Source of the DNA: CAYVBJ01 sp964415185
GTDB lineage: Bacteria > Bacteroidota > Rhodothermia > Balneolales > Balneolaceae
NCBI GenBank assembly: GCA_964415185.1
Contig: CAYPZI010000029.1
Coordinates: 1-28,686, forward strand
Direction of reading: 5' to 3'
Length of the DNA stretch: 28,686 bases
Made by a program: the position numbers and the translations under genes
In this document: positions 7,093-15,551 of the stretch, one piece after another
Numbering within the stretch: position 1 is the first letter of the stretch
Layout: each line of letters starts with the position of its first letter
The notes under the pieces: model-generated
Databases searched by the model: none
What the model was told of the DNA's origin: nothing
The model's input: only the letters and a program-made list of their open reading frames with translations

Positions 7093-8892
7093 TTATAGTT
7101 CTGCTAATTCTTGTTCAATCAGTTGTTTTTTATACATAGATGCATACCGTCCTTCCAATTCGACTAAATCATCATGTTTTCCTGATTCAACAATTGTTCC
7201 GTTTTCAAGATAATAAATTTTATCCGCGTTTTTCACTGTAGATATACGATGACTGATCATAATTGTTGTGACCGAAGCCTCGTTTTTAAACAATTGTTGT
7301 AAAATCCTGCTTTCTGTTTTCGTATCCACAGCACTCAGGGAATCGTCAAGAATAAGAATTTTAGGATTCTTGATCAGCGCTCTTGCTATGGCCGTGCGTT
7401 GTTTCTGTCCGCCTGAAAGCGTGATACCCCTTTCACCTACCATAGTCTTAAATTTTTTCTCAAATTCCAAAATATTATCAAGTATTTGTGCATTTTCTGC
7501 TGCATTTTCAATTTCATCAAGCGAAGTGTTATCTACTCCGAATCCAATATTCTCCTCAATATTGGTTGAAAAAAGGAATGTTTCCTGCGGAATATAGCCG
7601 ATCTGTCTTCTTAGATCGTCAAGGTTCCATTGCTTCAGATTCATACCGTCTATGAAAATAGCACCCGAATCCGGATCAAAAAGACGGGGAATTAATTGAA
7701 TTAAGGTTGATTTTCCCGATCCCGTGCGGCCAACAATGGCCACTTTTTGCCCCGCCTCAATTTTAAATGATACGTCTTTTACAGCAGTTTCCTCACTTTC
7801 AGGGTATCTGAATGTCACATTTTTAAACTCGATTTCCCCTTTCATTTCCAGACTCTTATCCGGTTTATCACTCTTACTTTTAATTTCAACCGGTTCATCC
7901 AGCAGCTTTGTTATGCGTTCCCACGAAGCAAGTGACTTTTGAAAACGGTTTACCGTGTATCCAAGCGAGGCAACCGGCCAAGTCAGGTAAGCCACATAAA
8001 TAACAAATTCGGCAATGTTCCCCACTGTTATGGATCCGTCTATCACCATCTTGCCGCCCTGCCAGATTACAATCAGAACTGATACTCCGATCAAAAGGTT
8101 AAGGGTTGGATGAAAAAGCGATTCAACAAGGTCTAACCGCAACTTTTTTTTCCTGTATGATTCGCTTTCCTTATTAAAGAGGTGCTGCTCATATTCTTCC
8201 CGGTTAAACGCTTTGATCAGGCGAATGCTTGTAAATGCTTCCTGTGCACGGCCTGCTATATCGGAATACTGCTCCTGGATAATGGTCTGGTATTTATTGA
8301 TAAACCCGCTGATCCAATAGGCGTATACCGAAAGAAAAGGCAACGGTATTAATGCCCACATTGTCAGTTCCGGATTTACGATAATCATCATGGTAAGTAT
8401 AAATCCGGCACGTGTAACCGTATTAATAGTATACATCAAAACAGGGCCGAAATATTCACGGACCTTTGAAATATCTTCCGTTGCCCTCACATATATTTCA
8501 CCTGATTTGTTTGTGATGTAATACTTTTGGGGCAGTTTCATCAATTTATCCAGAACCTGGTTCCGTATATCAAACTCAATATTCCTTGAGGATACAATCA
8601 ATGTCTGACGGGTGGCAAAAAGAAGAATTCCATAGAGTGCCACCGTGCCGATCAACAGAAAAGAATTATAGGCCAAAATTTGCCCGGCTTCACTGGAAAA
8701 GAGGATTTTAAAAACCGAATCAAATTCAGTTGCAGTGGTTTCTCCGAGCTGTTCCACCCTGTCCATCGTATCACGGATCAAAACGGGTATCCAGATCAGA
8801 AAAAAATTGGAAGCGGTCAGAAAAAGCGCTCCAAGCAGGATAGTCCACTTGTATTTGAATAAAAATTTATTGAGGCGCTTAAGAGCTTTCAC
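7093..8892 (-). CDS. ABC exporter half-transporter, MdlA-like (non-catalytic Asp in Walker B)
   Basis: This 599-residue protein has a six-helix exporter membrane domain (about 15-310) and an ATPase domain (about 352-590). The Walker A GRTGSGKST is at 388-396, the Q-loop Gln at 436 and a canonical LSGGQ signature at 492-496. Walker B is ILILDD, with Asp517 where catalytic exporters have Glu, and the H-loop His is near 548. The segment KSGEIYVRATEDISKVREYFGP is typical of the MdlA/YheI side of heterodimeric exporters. The degenerate Asp here would pair with the LSLGQ signature of the MdlB-like protein in one composite site, leaving the other fully canonical. The GTG start at 8892 is the only good start near the first helix. 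RNase Z follows after 74 bases. Confidence 0.88.
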   Translation of the reverse strand: MKALKRLNKFLFKYKWTILLGALFLTASNFFLIWIPVLIRDTMDRVEQLGETTATEFDSVFKILFSSEAGQILAYNSFLLIGTVALYGILLFATRQTLIVSSRNIEFDIRNQVLDKLMKLPQKYYITNKSGEIYVRATEDISKVREYFGPVLMYTINTVTRAGFILTMMIIVNPELTMWALIPLPFLSVYAYWISGFINKYQTIIQEQYSDIAGRAQEAFTSIRLIKAFNREEYEQHLFNKESESYRKKKLRLDLVESLFHPTLNLLIGVSVLIVIWQGGKMVIDGSITVGNIAEFVIYVAYLTWPVASLGYTVNRFQKSLASWERITKLLDEPVEIKSKSDKPDKSLEMKGEIEFKNVTFRYPESEETAVKDVSFKIEAGQKVAIVGRTGSGKSTLIQLIPRLFDPDSGAIFIDGMNLKQWNLDDLRRQIGYIPQETFLFSTNIEENIGFGVDNTSLDEIENAAENAQILDNILEFEKKFKTMVGERGITLSGGQKQRTAIARALIKNPKILILDDSLSAVDTKTESRILQQLFKNEASVTTIMISHRISTVKNADKIYYLENGTIVESGKHDDLVELEGRYASMYKKQLIEQELAEL

Positions 8893-8936
8893 GTTTTTTG
8901 CTATCCAAGTAATATTGAGGCAAAATCATTCCGATT

Positions 8937-9974
8937 TTAAGCCTGCAATTTTTCAATCCAATGATTTGCCAGGGTCAGGCCGGAGCAATATGCATTGTCA
9001 ACGGTATTGCCTCCGAAATAGTCTCCAACCAGGGCAAGCGGCCCGTCAGGGTTATCCAATTCCATAAAGGACTGCGACATGGGGTTCTTTGCCCTGCTGT
9101 AACGCCAGAAGTGAACTTGTGTCCAGTCGGGGGCCACAGCCCAAGCCCCTATCACTCTTCCGGCACTGGCCAGCAGTTCTTTTGCAACAAATTCCGGGTC
9201 TGCTTCCCTATGGCTTTTAGCGAATCCAGGTGTTGAATGAATTACAAACGAGCACTCCTGTTTGCCGTCACGTTTTAAGGCTTCGTTCGAAATAAAAGAA
9301 AGATTCGGGTCATTGCAAATAATTCCTTCCCACTCAGGCAATTCCTTCCCTGCATACCCGGCCATCAAAGAATAGACTGGATGATAGTCTACTTCATCAA
9401 TATGGCGTATAATTTTTAACGTATCGGTTTCATCCGATGCGGTAAGCAAAATGCCATACGCTTGTGGAGCCGGCAATGCAATAATTACTGCATCCGCTTC
9501 GAAAGTATCAGCCCCGGTAAGGTTGATCATCCAGGATCTCTTTTTCTTTTTGCCGCCGCCAAGATATGTCAGGCCGCCGGCCTTTGTTTCGAGCTTTACA
9601 TCAACCCAGCGCGCCATGTATTTTCCAATTGAGTTCATTCCCGCCGGAGCGGTATATCGTGCCTTGCCTTCGCCTGTGGGATCTTTTCTGTATAATTTTC
9701 CTTCCGAATAATAGAAAAACTTCTCCCCCCATAATTTTACAAGGCCCTTATCAATCAGCTCCGCCGTAAATTTTTTAAACCCGGGTGATTCGGCATGAAA
9801 CCAGGAAAGGCCATGATCCAGTTTCACGGTATTATCTTTTCCCGTGTAGCGTGTTGCAAGGCGACCGCCATACCCCCTGCTTTTTTCAATCACGGTTACG
9901 TCGTGTCCTGCCTGAGCGAGTTTACGGCCGGCTGTAAGTCCGGAAATGCCGGCTCCTATTATTCCAATTACCAT
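8937..9974 (-). CDS. Renalase-like FAD-dependent amine oxidoreductase
   Basis: This 345-residue cytoplasmic flavoprotein starts with the dinucleotide-binding motif GIIGAGISGLTAG (residues 4-16), then VIEKSRGYGGRLATR, in which the Glu would bind the FAD ribose and the GGR segment is typical of the amine-oxidase superfamily. It ends with LVGDYFGGNTVDNAYCSG, the second FAD-contact motif. The size and the short middle domain fit the bacterial renalase-like group (COG3380) better than monoamine oxidases or phytoene desaturases. Renalase proper oxidises alpha-NAD(P)H isomers; whether this protein does is unknown. It precedes the MdlA-like gene by 44 bases in the same direction, so co-transcription is possible. 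No strong ribosome site is seen before the ATG at 9974. Confidence 0.8.
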   Translation of the reverse strand: MVIGIIGAGISGLTAGRKLAQAGHDVTVIEKSRGYGGRLATRYTGKDNTVKLDHGLSWFHAESPGFKKFTAELIDKGLVKLWGEKFFYYSEGKLYRKDPTGEGKARYTAPAGMNSIGKYMARWVDVKLETKAGGLTYLGGGKKKKRSWMINLTGADTFEADAVIIALPAPQAYGILLTASDETDTLKIIRHIDEVDYHPVYSLMAGYAGKELPEWEGIICNDPNLSFISNEALKRDGKQECSFVIHSTPGFAKSHREADPEFVAKELLASAGRVIGAWAVAPDWTQVHFWRYSRAKNPMSQSFMELDNPDGPLALVGDYFGGNTVDNAYCSGLTLANHWIEKLQA

Positions 9975-10186
9975 ATTTAACAGTCTGTTAGTTGTTTCAA
10001 TTCAATCAGAAACCCTAAAGTAACCGGATGACTTGACGTTTTTTATAACCATTCAAATAGCTCAATCCTCAATTCATCCGATGACTCGCATTTTAATATA
10101 TAATTTCTGCTATCATCCTCCCGGATTCCAGGTTTCATTTTTTCCTAAATGGAAATCGGATGATAAGGAATTTGATGATGGAAATC

Positions 10187-11554
10187 TTACAATTCATATA
10201 AATTAACCCGAGGGGTCACAACCTTTTTATCGAGAAGAGCCGGCCAGTAGGCTACCACTTCACTTGCACGGGGCCGGCCACCGGCAAATCCGGTTACACC
10301 GCTTGGGCCTGTTAGAATCAACGGGGCTATTTCTTTGCCAAAACGATTCAGGCCTTCTTCCGATTTACTTGAAGCAGAAATACGGAGCTGAATTTCGTTA
10401 ATATCGTCCGGATCCCTGTCAAGCTCAGCCGGATCTTCATTGCAGGCATTTAACCCTACCAAATCCACATTGTATTCATCAAATTCAATACCGAGGGCTT
10501 CTGCCCTTTTTAAAAGAATTTCGGAAGCTTTCCTGGCTTTTTTTACGGCATCAGGCCAGCAGTAAACAAGAGTGGACGAAATTTTATAACCGTCGTTAAA
10601 ACTTGCTGAAATTTTGTAAGTATCAGTCTCGGGAGTACCTTTGATTCCATACACTTTAACACGGTCTTTACCTGCCTGTTCTAAATTCACGGATGTGAAA
10701 TCGGCAATTACATCCGGAGTGATATATGAACTGGGATCACCGATTTCGTAAAGCAACTGCTCTTTTACTGTCATTTCGGAAACAAGCCCGCCGGTTCCTT
10801 CATGTTTGGTAACGTAAAAACTTCCATCCGGATAACCCTCAATAATCGGGAAACCGATATCGGCAAGATTTTCAACTTTCTCCCAATCCGTGAAATTGCC
10901 CCCGCTAACCTGGCCGCCACACTCGATAATGTGACCCGCTATGGTGCCCGCGGCAAGCTTGTCAAAATCACTGTAATTCCAGCCAAACTCGTAAAACATG
11001 GGGGCAAGCGTCAAGCCGGTATCGGTCACCCTTCCCGTAATAATGATATTAGCTCCCAGTTTCAATGCTTCAACCACCGGTTTGCTGCCGAAGTAAACAT
11101 TGGCACTGAGAAGATCATCCTTTACATTTTCGATCGGCTCACCGGTCTCCATGTTTGCCAATTCATGGCCATCGGCAATAATCCTGTCAAGATCGGGAAG
11201 GATATCGTCCCCGTCTACCACCGCTATCTTGATCCCGGTATATCCTTTTTCTTTTGCAATTTCGAGAATCGCGTCTTTGCAAGCAACGGGATTTACACCT
11301 CCGGCATTTGAAATCACCTTGATACCGTTTTCGGTAATTTCGTGAAGCGTGTCTTCTATCACTCCGACAAAGTCACGTGCATACCCGAATTCGGGGTTAC
11401 GGATCCGCTGTTTCTGCATGATCGACATCGTCACCTCCGCAAGATAGTCCATCACAAGATAATCGATATTTCCTTTTTTAACCTGGTTGACGGGTGCATT
11501 AGGGAGATCACCCCAAAAACCTTGTCCTGATGCAATTCTGATAAAATCTTTCAC
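10187..11554 (-). CDS. DUF1446 / AtuA-family protein
   Basis: The 455-residue protein matches the acyclic terpene utilisation AtuA (DUF1446) family: the N-terminal IASGQGFWGD, the YLVMDYLAE segment, NAGGVNP, the glycine-rich ITGRVTDTGL, ECGGQVSGGNF and the C-terminal GPSGVTGFAGGRP. In Pseudomonas the atu genes serve citronellol and geraniol breakdown, but AtuA's reaction is not defined and most family members lie outside terpene pathways. The start is a GTG at 11554; an upstream ATG in the same frame is blocked by a stop. It lies 78 bases downstream of icmF in the same direction, so a role in branched-chain acyl-CoA metabolism is a reasonable inference. No membrane segment or signal peptide is visible. 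Confidence 0.85.
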   Translation of the reverse strand: MKDFIRIASGQGFWGDLPNAPVNQVKKGNIDYLVMDYLAEVTMSIMQKQRIRNPEFGYARDFVGVIEDTLHEITENGIKVISNAGGVNPVACKDAILEIAKEKGYTGIKIAVVDGDDILPDLDRIIADGHELANMETGEPIENVKDDLLSANVYFGSKPVVEALKLGANIIITGRVTDTGLTLAPMFYEFGWNYSDFDKLAAGTIAGHIIECGGQVSGGNFTDWEKVENLADIGFPIIEGYPDGSFYVTKHEGTGGLVSEMTVKEQLLYEIGDPSSYITPDVIADFTSVNLEQAGKDRVKVYGIKGTPETDTYKISASFNDGYKISSTLVYCWPDAVKKARKASEILLKRAEALGIEFDEYNVDLVGLNACNEDPAELDRDPDDINEIQLRISASSKSEEGLNRFGKEIAPLILTGPSGVTGFAGGRPRASEVVAYWPALLDKKVVTPRVNLYEL

Positions 11555-11632
11555 TATATCATCTATATTTTTTTGTTAGCCTGCCGAAATTTTGATAATA
11601 ACGGCTCTTTTTATTTTGATGCATTACTGATG

Positions 11633-14600
11633 CTACATATTTCTCCTGTACTGTCCACCCACTTCATAAAGTGCATTTGAAATCTGCCCGAGGGATGCCA
11701 CTTTCACGGTTTCCATCAATTCCTCGAAAATGTTCTCTCGATTGCGTGCCTTTTCTTTAAGGCGGGCAACCGCTTCTTCAGTTTCCCGGCAGTTACTTTT
11801 CTGAAATTGTTCGAGGTTTTTAATTTGCTGACGTTTCTCTTCTTCCGTAGATCGTATCAGTTCAATTTCCCTCTCCTCCTCTTCGCCTTTGTCCTCGCTT
11901 TGAAATGTATTCACGCCAATCACGGGAAGTTCACCCGAATGCTTCATCGTTTCATAATGAATGCTTTCATCCTGGATTTTACCGCGCTGGTACATATTTT
12001 CCATGGCACCGATCACGCCTCCCCTTTCGGTCAGGCGGTCAAATTCAGCCAGGATTGCTTCTTCCACAAGGTCCGTGAGTTCTTCAATAAAGTAGGAGCC
12101 CTGGTTAATGTTTTCGTTCTTGGCAGTTCCCAGCTCTTTGTTGATGATCAGTTGAATGGCAAGTGCCCTTCTGACGGATTCTTCTGTCGGTGTGGTAATT
12201 GCCTCGTCGTATGCATTGGTATGCAGGGAATTGCAGTTGTCATAAATGGCAAGCAATGCCTGCAGTGTGGTTCGGATATCATTAAACTGGATTTCCTGGG
12301 CATGCAGAGACCGTCCGCTGGTTTGTATGTGATACTTCAATTTTTGCGAGCGTTCATTTGCATCGTACCGGTTCTTCATTGCAATAGCCCATATTCTTCG
12401 GGCAACCCTGCCGATGACAGCATATTCCGGATCAAGGCCATTGCTGAAAAAGAAAGAAAGATTGTGTGCAAAATCGTCAATATTGAGTCCGCGGGAGAGG
12501 TAGTACTCAACATAAGTAAACCCGTTTGCAAGGGTGAATGCAGCCTGGGTAATGGGATTGGCTCCCGCTTCAGCAATATGATAGCCTGAAATTGATACCG
12601 AGTAATAGTTTCTGACTTTATTTCGGGTGAAATAATCCTGCACATCTCCCATCATCTTGAGGGCGAACTCTGTCGAGAAGATACAGGTGTTCTGAGCCTG
12701 GTCTTCTTTCAGAATATCGGCCTGAACCGTACCCCGCACCACCCGGATTGCTTCGGATTTTATTTTTTGATAGGTCTCCTGGTCCACAAGGCGGTCGCCG
12801 GTTATTCCGAGGAGCCCAAGGCCGAATCCGTCGTTTGTGGGAGGTAATTCATTTTGATATTCGGGTTTTTCAACTCCCCTATCTTCAAAATACTTGTTGA
12901 TTTTCTTTTTGACATCCTCCCACTTGCCATTTTCTTTTAGATACCGCTCCACCTCCTGGTCGATAGCCGTATTCATGAACATGGCCAGGATCATGGGTGC
13001 CGGACCGTTAATCGTCATTGATACAGATGTTTTGGGTGAAGTTAATTCAAACCCTGAATAAAGCTTCTTCATATCATTGAGGGTACAGATGCTCACGCCC
13101 GAATTGCCGATCTTGCCATAAATGTCGGGCCTCAGGCCCGGATCTTCACCATACAGTGTTACCGAATCGAAAGCGGTTGAGAGCCTGGCTGCGGGCATGC
13201 CCTCACTGACGTAATGGAATCGTTTATTGGTTCTTTCGGGCGTACCTTCACCTGCAAACATCCGGGTCGGATCTTCACCTTCACGCTTGAACGGGAAAAC
13301 ACCCGCTGTAAAAGGAAAATAACCCGGCAGGTTCTCTTTCAGGGCAAAACGAAGCTGCTCACCGGCGTGTTTGGTTTTTGGCAGCGCAATCTTTGGAATT
13401 TTTGTACCGCTGATTGATTCCCTGTAAAGTTTATTTTTGAACTTTTTATCCCTGATTTTTACTTCAAACTCTTCCTGGTGATACCGTTCATAGAGTGTAT
13501 CCCAGCCTTCAAGAATTTTTTTACAGCGGCTGTCAAGTTTATCAAGCCAGTGGTTTCTCATCTCCTGAAGGCGCTCGTCCATATCTTCATGGCCTTCCGG
13601 TTTCCAGGAATCAAGCTGAATCAGGGTTCCCTCAACCTGTTCCAGTTTACCGGCAATCTCAGCCTGCTCTTCAGCCCATTTATGATAATCTTCTACCGAC
13701 TCGGCTATCTCCGAAAGATAACGCTGTCGCCTTCCGGGAATAATGGCTTGTGTATGAAGGTCATCAACCGGGTCCGGATTGGTATAAATTTTTGTCTCCC
13801 AGTTACCGGTATGCGATTCGGCAATTCTGTCTGCTATCGCCTTGAAAAGGCGGTTCATACCCTCATCATTGAATTGAGCCGCAATGGTCGGAAATACAGG
13901 CATCTTTTCCGGTTTCAGATGCCAGTCGCCCCGGTTTCTCAGCATCTGTTTCCGGATATCACGAAGGGCATCCTTCGATCCCTTCTTTTCAAACTTGTTC
14001 AGCACCACAATATCTGCAAGATCAAGCATATTGATTTTTTCAAGCTGGGTGGCTGCCCCGTATTCGTGCGTCATTACATAGATCGGGATATCGGCAATTT
14101 CGGTAATTTCAGTTCCGCTCTGGCCGATACCGCTGCTTTCAACGATAATAAGATCGAAACCGGCCGCCTTGTAAAGTGCGATGGTGCCTCTAACATCATC
14201 GCTTAAAGCTTTATTGGACGCGCGGGTAGCCATGCTTCGCATAAACACACGTTCCGTGTCAATGCTGTTCATTCGTATTCTGTCACCCAGGAGTGCGCCG
14301 CCGGTTTTCACCTTGGAGGGGTCAACCGAAACCACACCGATTGTCAATTCACTGTATTCGGTCAGGAAACGGCGGATAAGTTCGTCAGTCAGTGAGCTTT
14401 TACCTGCACCACCCGTGCCGGTAATTCCAAGCACCGGGACATCCGTATCCAGTTCTTTTTTGGTGAAAAGTGTTTGATCACCGCTTATCAGAGCCTCATC
14501 TTCAAAAGTAAGGAGTGATTTCTTTTTATTTTCGAGTGCAGATATTGCCCGGCTGATTTCCACAGGATGCTCTTGAGATATTTTACCGGTATCAACCGGT

Positions 14601-15121
14601 TTCAGCTCATTGGTATCGTAATCACAGGCTTCCATCATATGGTTGATCATGCCTTGCAGGCCCATCTTGCTTCCGTCTTCAACAGAAAATATCCTTTTTA
14701 CCCCGTATTCATGGAGTTCCCTGATCTCTTTATTCACAATCACACCGCCCCCGCCTCCAAATACGGAAATATGGCCTGCTCCGCGTTCATTCAGCAGATC
14801 CACCATATATTTGAAATACTCCATGTGGCCGCCCTGGTATGAGCTTACGGCAATGCCCTGTGCATCTTCATGGATGGCACAGTTTACGATCTCATTAACC
14901 GAGCGGTTGTGCCCGAGATGAATGACTTCGGCTCCGGTGGATTGCAAAATCCTTCGCATGATGTTGATGCTGGCATCATGGCCGTCGAAGAGGCTGGCAG
15001 CCGTCACAAAGCGTATTTTGTTTTTCGGTTCATATTTACCACCCTGCTGCTGTCCATTGCCGGAGGGAGCAGTTGAAGATTTTTCTTTTGATTTTGTTTG
15101 TGATGAAATTGATTCAGACAT
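11633..15121 (-). CDS. icmF: Fused isobutyryl-CoA mutase (B12 domain, G-protein chaperone, mutase)
   Basis: IcmF interconverts isobutyryl-CoA and n-butyryl-CoA with adenosylcobalamin. With the ATG at 15121 the protein is 1162 residues: a polar linker (1-33); a B12 domain (about 35-165) with DGHDAS, whose His48 is the probable cobalt ligand; a MeaB-like GTPase (about 180-440) with P-loop GTGGAGKSS near 234-242 and NKFE at 375-378; a helical linker; and the mutase domain (about 590-1150). Two residues that hold methylmalonyl-CoA in methylmalonyl-CoA mutase (Tyr89, Arg207) align with Phe609 (VFPFKREG) and Gln810 (QAQNTC), the IcmF pattern. An open frame continues 49 codons upstream, but that part is low-complexity and unlike the family. 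AtuA follows downstream. Confidence 0.95.
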   Translation of the reverse strand: MSESISSQTKSKEKSSTAPSGNGQQQGGKYEPKNKIRFVTAASLFDGHDASINIMRRILQSTGAEVIHLGHNRSVNEIVNCAIHEDAQGIAVSSYQGGHMEYFKYMVDLLNERGAGHISVFGGGGGVIVNKEIRELHEYGVKRIFSVEDGSKMGLQGMINHMMEACDYDTNELKPVDTGKISQEHPVEISRAISALENKKKSLLTFEDEALISGDQTLFTKKELDTDVPVLGITGTGGAGKSSLTDELIRRFLTEYSELTIGVVSVDPSKVKTGGALLGDRIRMNSIDTERVFMRSMATRASNKALSDDVRGTIALYKAAGFDLIIVESSGIGQSGTEITEIADIPIYVMTHEYGAATQLEKINMLDLADIVVLNKFEKKGSKDALRDIRKQMLRNRGDWHLKPEKMPVFPTIAAQFNDEGMNRLFKAIADRIAESHTGNWETKIYTNPDPVDDLHTQAIIPGRRQRYLSEIAESVEDYHKWAEEQAEIAGKLEQVEGTLIQLDSWKPEGHEDMDERLQEMRNHWLDKLDSRCKKILEGWDTLYERYHQEEFEVKIRDKKFKNKLYRESISGTKIPKIALPKTKHAGEQLRFALKENLPGYFPFTAGVFPFKREGEDPTRMFAGEGTPERTNKRFHYVSEGMPAARLSTAFDSVTLYGEDPGLRPDIYGKIGNSGVSICTLNDMKKLYSGFELTSPKTSVSMTINGPAPMILAMFMNTAIDQEVERYLKENGKWEDVKKKINKYFEDRGVEKPEYQNELPPTNDGFGLGLLGITGDRLVDQETYQKIKSEAIRVVRGTVQADILKEDQAQNTCIFSTEFALKMMGDVQDYFTRNKVRNYYSVSISGYHIAEAGANPITQAAFTLANGFTYVEYYLSRGLNIDDFAHNLSFFFSNGLDPEYAVIGRVARRIWAIAMKNRYDANERSQKLKYHIQTSGRSLHAQEIQFNDIRTTLQALLAIYDNCNSLHTNAYDEAITTPTEESVRRALAIQLIINKELGTAKNENINQGSYFIEELTDLVEEAILAEFDRLTERGGVIGAMENMYQRGKIQDESIHYETMKHSGELPVIGVNTFQSEDKGEEEEREIELIRSTEEEKRQQIKNLEQFQKSNCRETEEAVARLKEKARNRENIFEELMETVKVASLGQISNALYEVGGQYRRNM

Positions 15122-15551
15122 TGTATTCAGCTTGTTGCATGGAAGCGATTCCAAAGAATAGTAAAGATACGTTTTATTAGGAAGCATTGCATAAAATGAT
15201 AACGAAATGAATTTGTAAAACTTTTGTAATAAGAAAATCGCTACCACATTAAGCCTGCGAACAGGCAACCACCGCGGAGCCTCCCTTCTTGATTCTTCTC
15301 ACTTCGTGATGAAATCCCACGGGCACAAATCCAGCCGTACCGGTCTTGCCACGAAGCCGCGAGGACACGAGGGTACGCGAAGAGCTTCCAACCTGAAACC
15401 AGAATCCCGCTTCCCCATCAAGTTCATGGCAATCAACCCCTTCGTGATTCTTCGCTCCGCCAGCCGGCGGATTCGCGGTGAAAAACCGTGGGCACGATCC
15501 AGCCGTACCGGTCTTGCACGAAGCAGTTTTATAACATCTATTTGAACTATT
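15122..15551. other. Long intergenic region between icmF and the osmoprotectant transporter
   Basis: No gene is seen in these 430 bases. The part next to icmF (15122-15284) is AT-rich and should hold its promoter; a TATCTTTA on the minus strand at 15169-15162 resembles the Bacteroidota -7 element TAnnTTTG, but no convincing -33 element accompanies it. The rest is the dispersed repeat. Open frames across it are short and share only repeat-derived peptides with the frames at 35-247. Confidence 0.7.
15285..15525. repeat. Dispersed intergenic repeat, copy 2
   Basis: This is the same element as at the left end of the window, in the same orientation. The 46 bases at 15340-15385 are identical to 29-74. 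The block at about 15440-15485 repeats the TTCGTGATTCTTCG motif and the hairpin CCGCC-AGCC-GGCGG (15457-15470). The opening motif (about 15320-15356) recurs in slightly shortened form at about 15490-15522, and a degraded TTCGTGATG piece lies at 15303-15311, so the copy looks like a partial tandem array with a unit of roughly 165-170 bases. No transposase is nearby. Confidence 0.82.

Noticed and set aside
10074..10163. Inverted repeat TCATCCGAT ... ATCGGATGA between the renalase-like and AtuA genes.
   Set aside because: The arms are 9 bases and 72 bases apart with no T run, so they do not form a credible terminator; a chance match or operator cannot be distinguished.
13478..14206. Plus-strand open frame of 242 codons.
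   Set aside because: It is antisense to the conserved G-protein and linker region of icmF, with no recognisable protein features.
15122..15268. A 49-codon N-terminal extension of icmF.
   Set aside because: The extension (hydrophobic and aromatic-rich) is unlike IcmF N termini; the ATG at 15121 leads directly into a plausible linker and B12 domain.
15285..15525. A CRISPR array.
   Set aside because: Repeated motifs are few, irregularly spaced and diverged, with no equal-length spacers and no cas genes.
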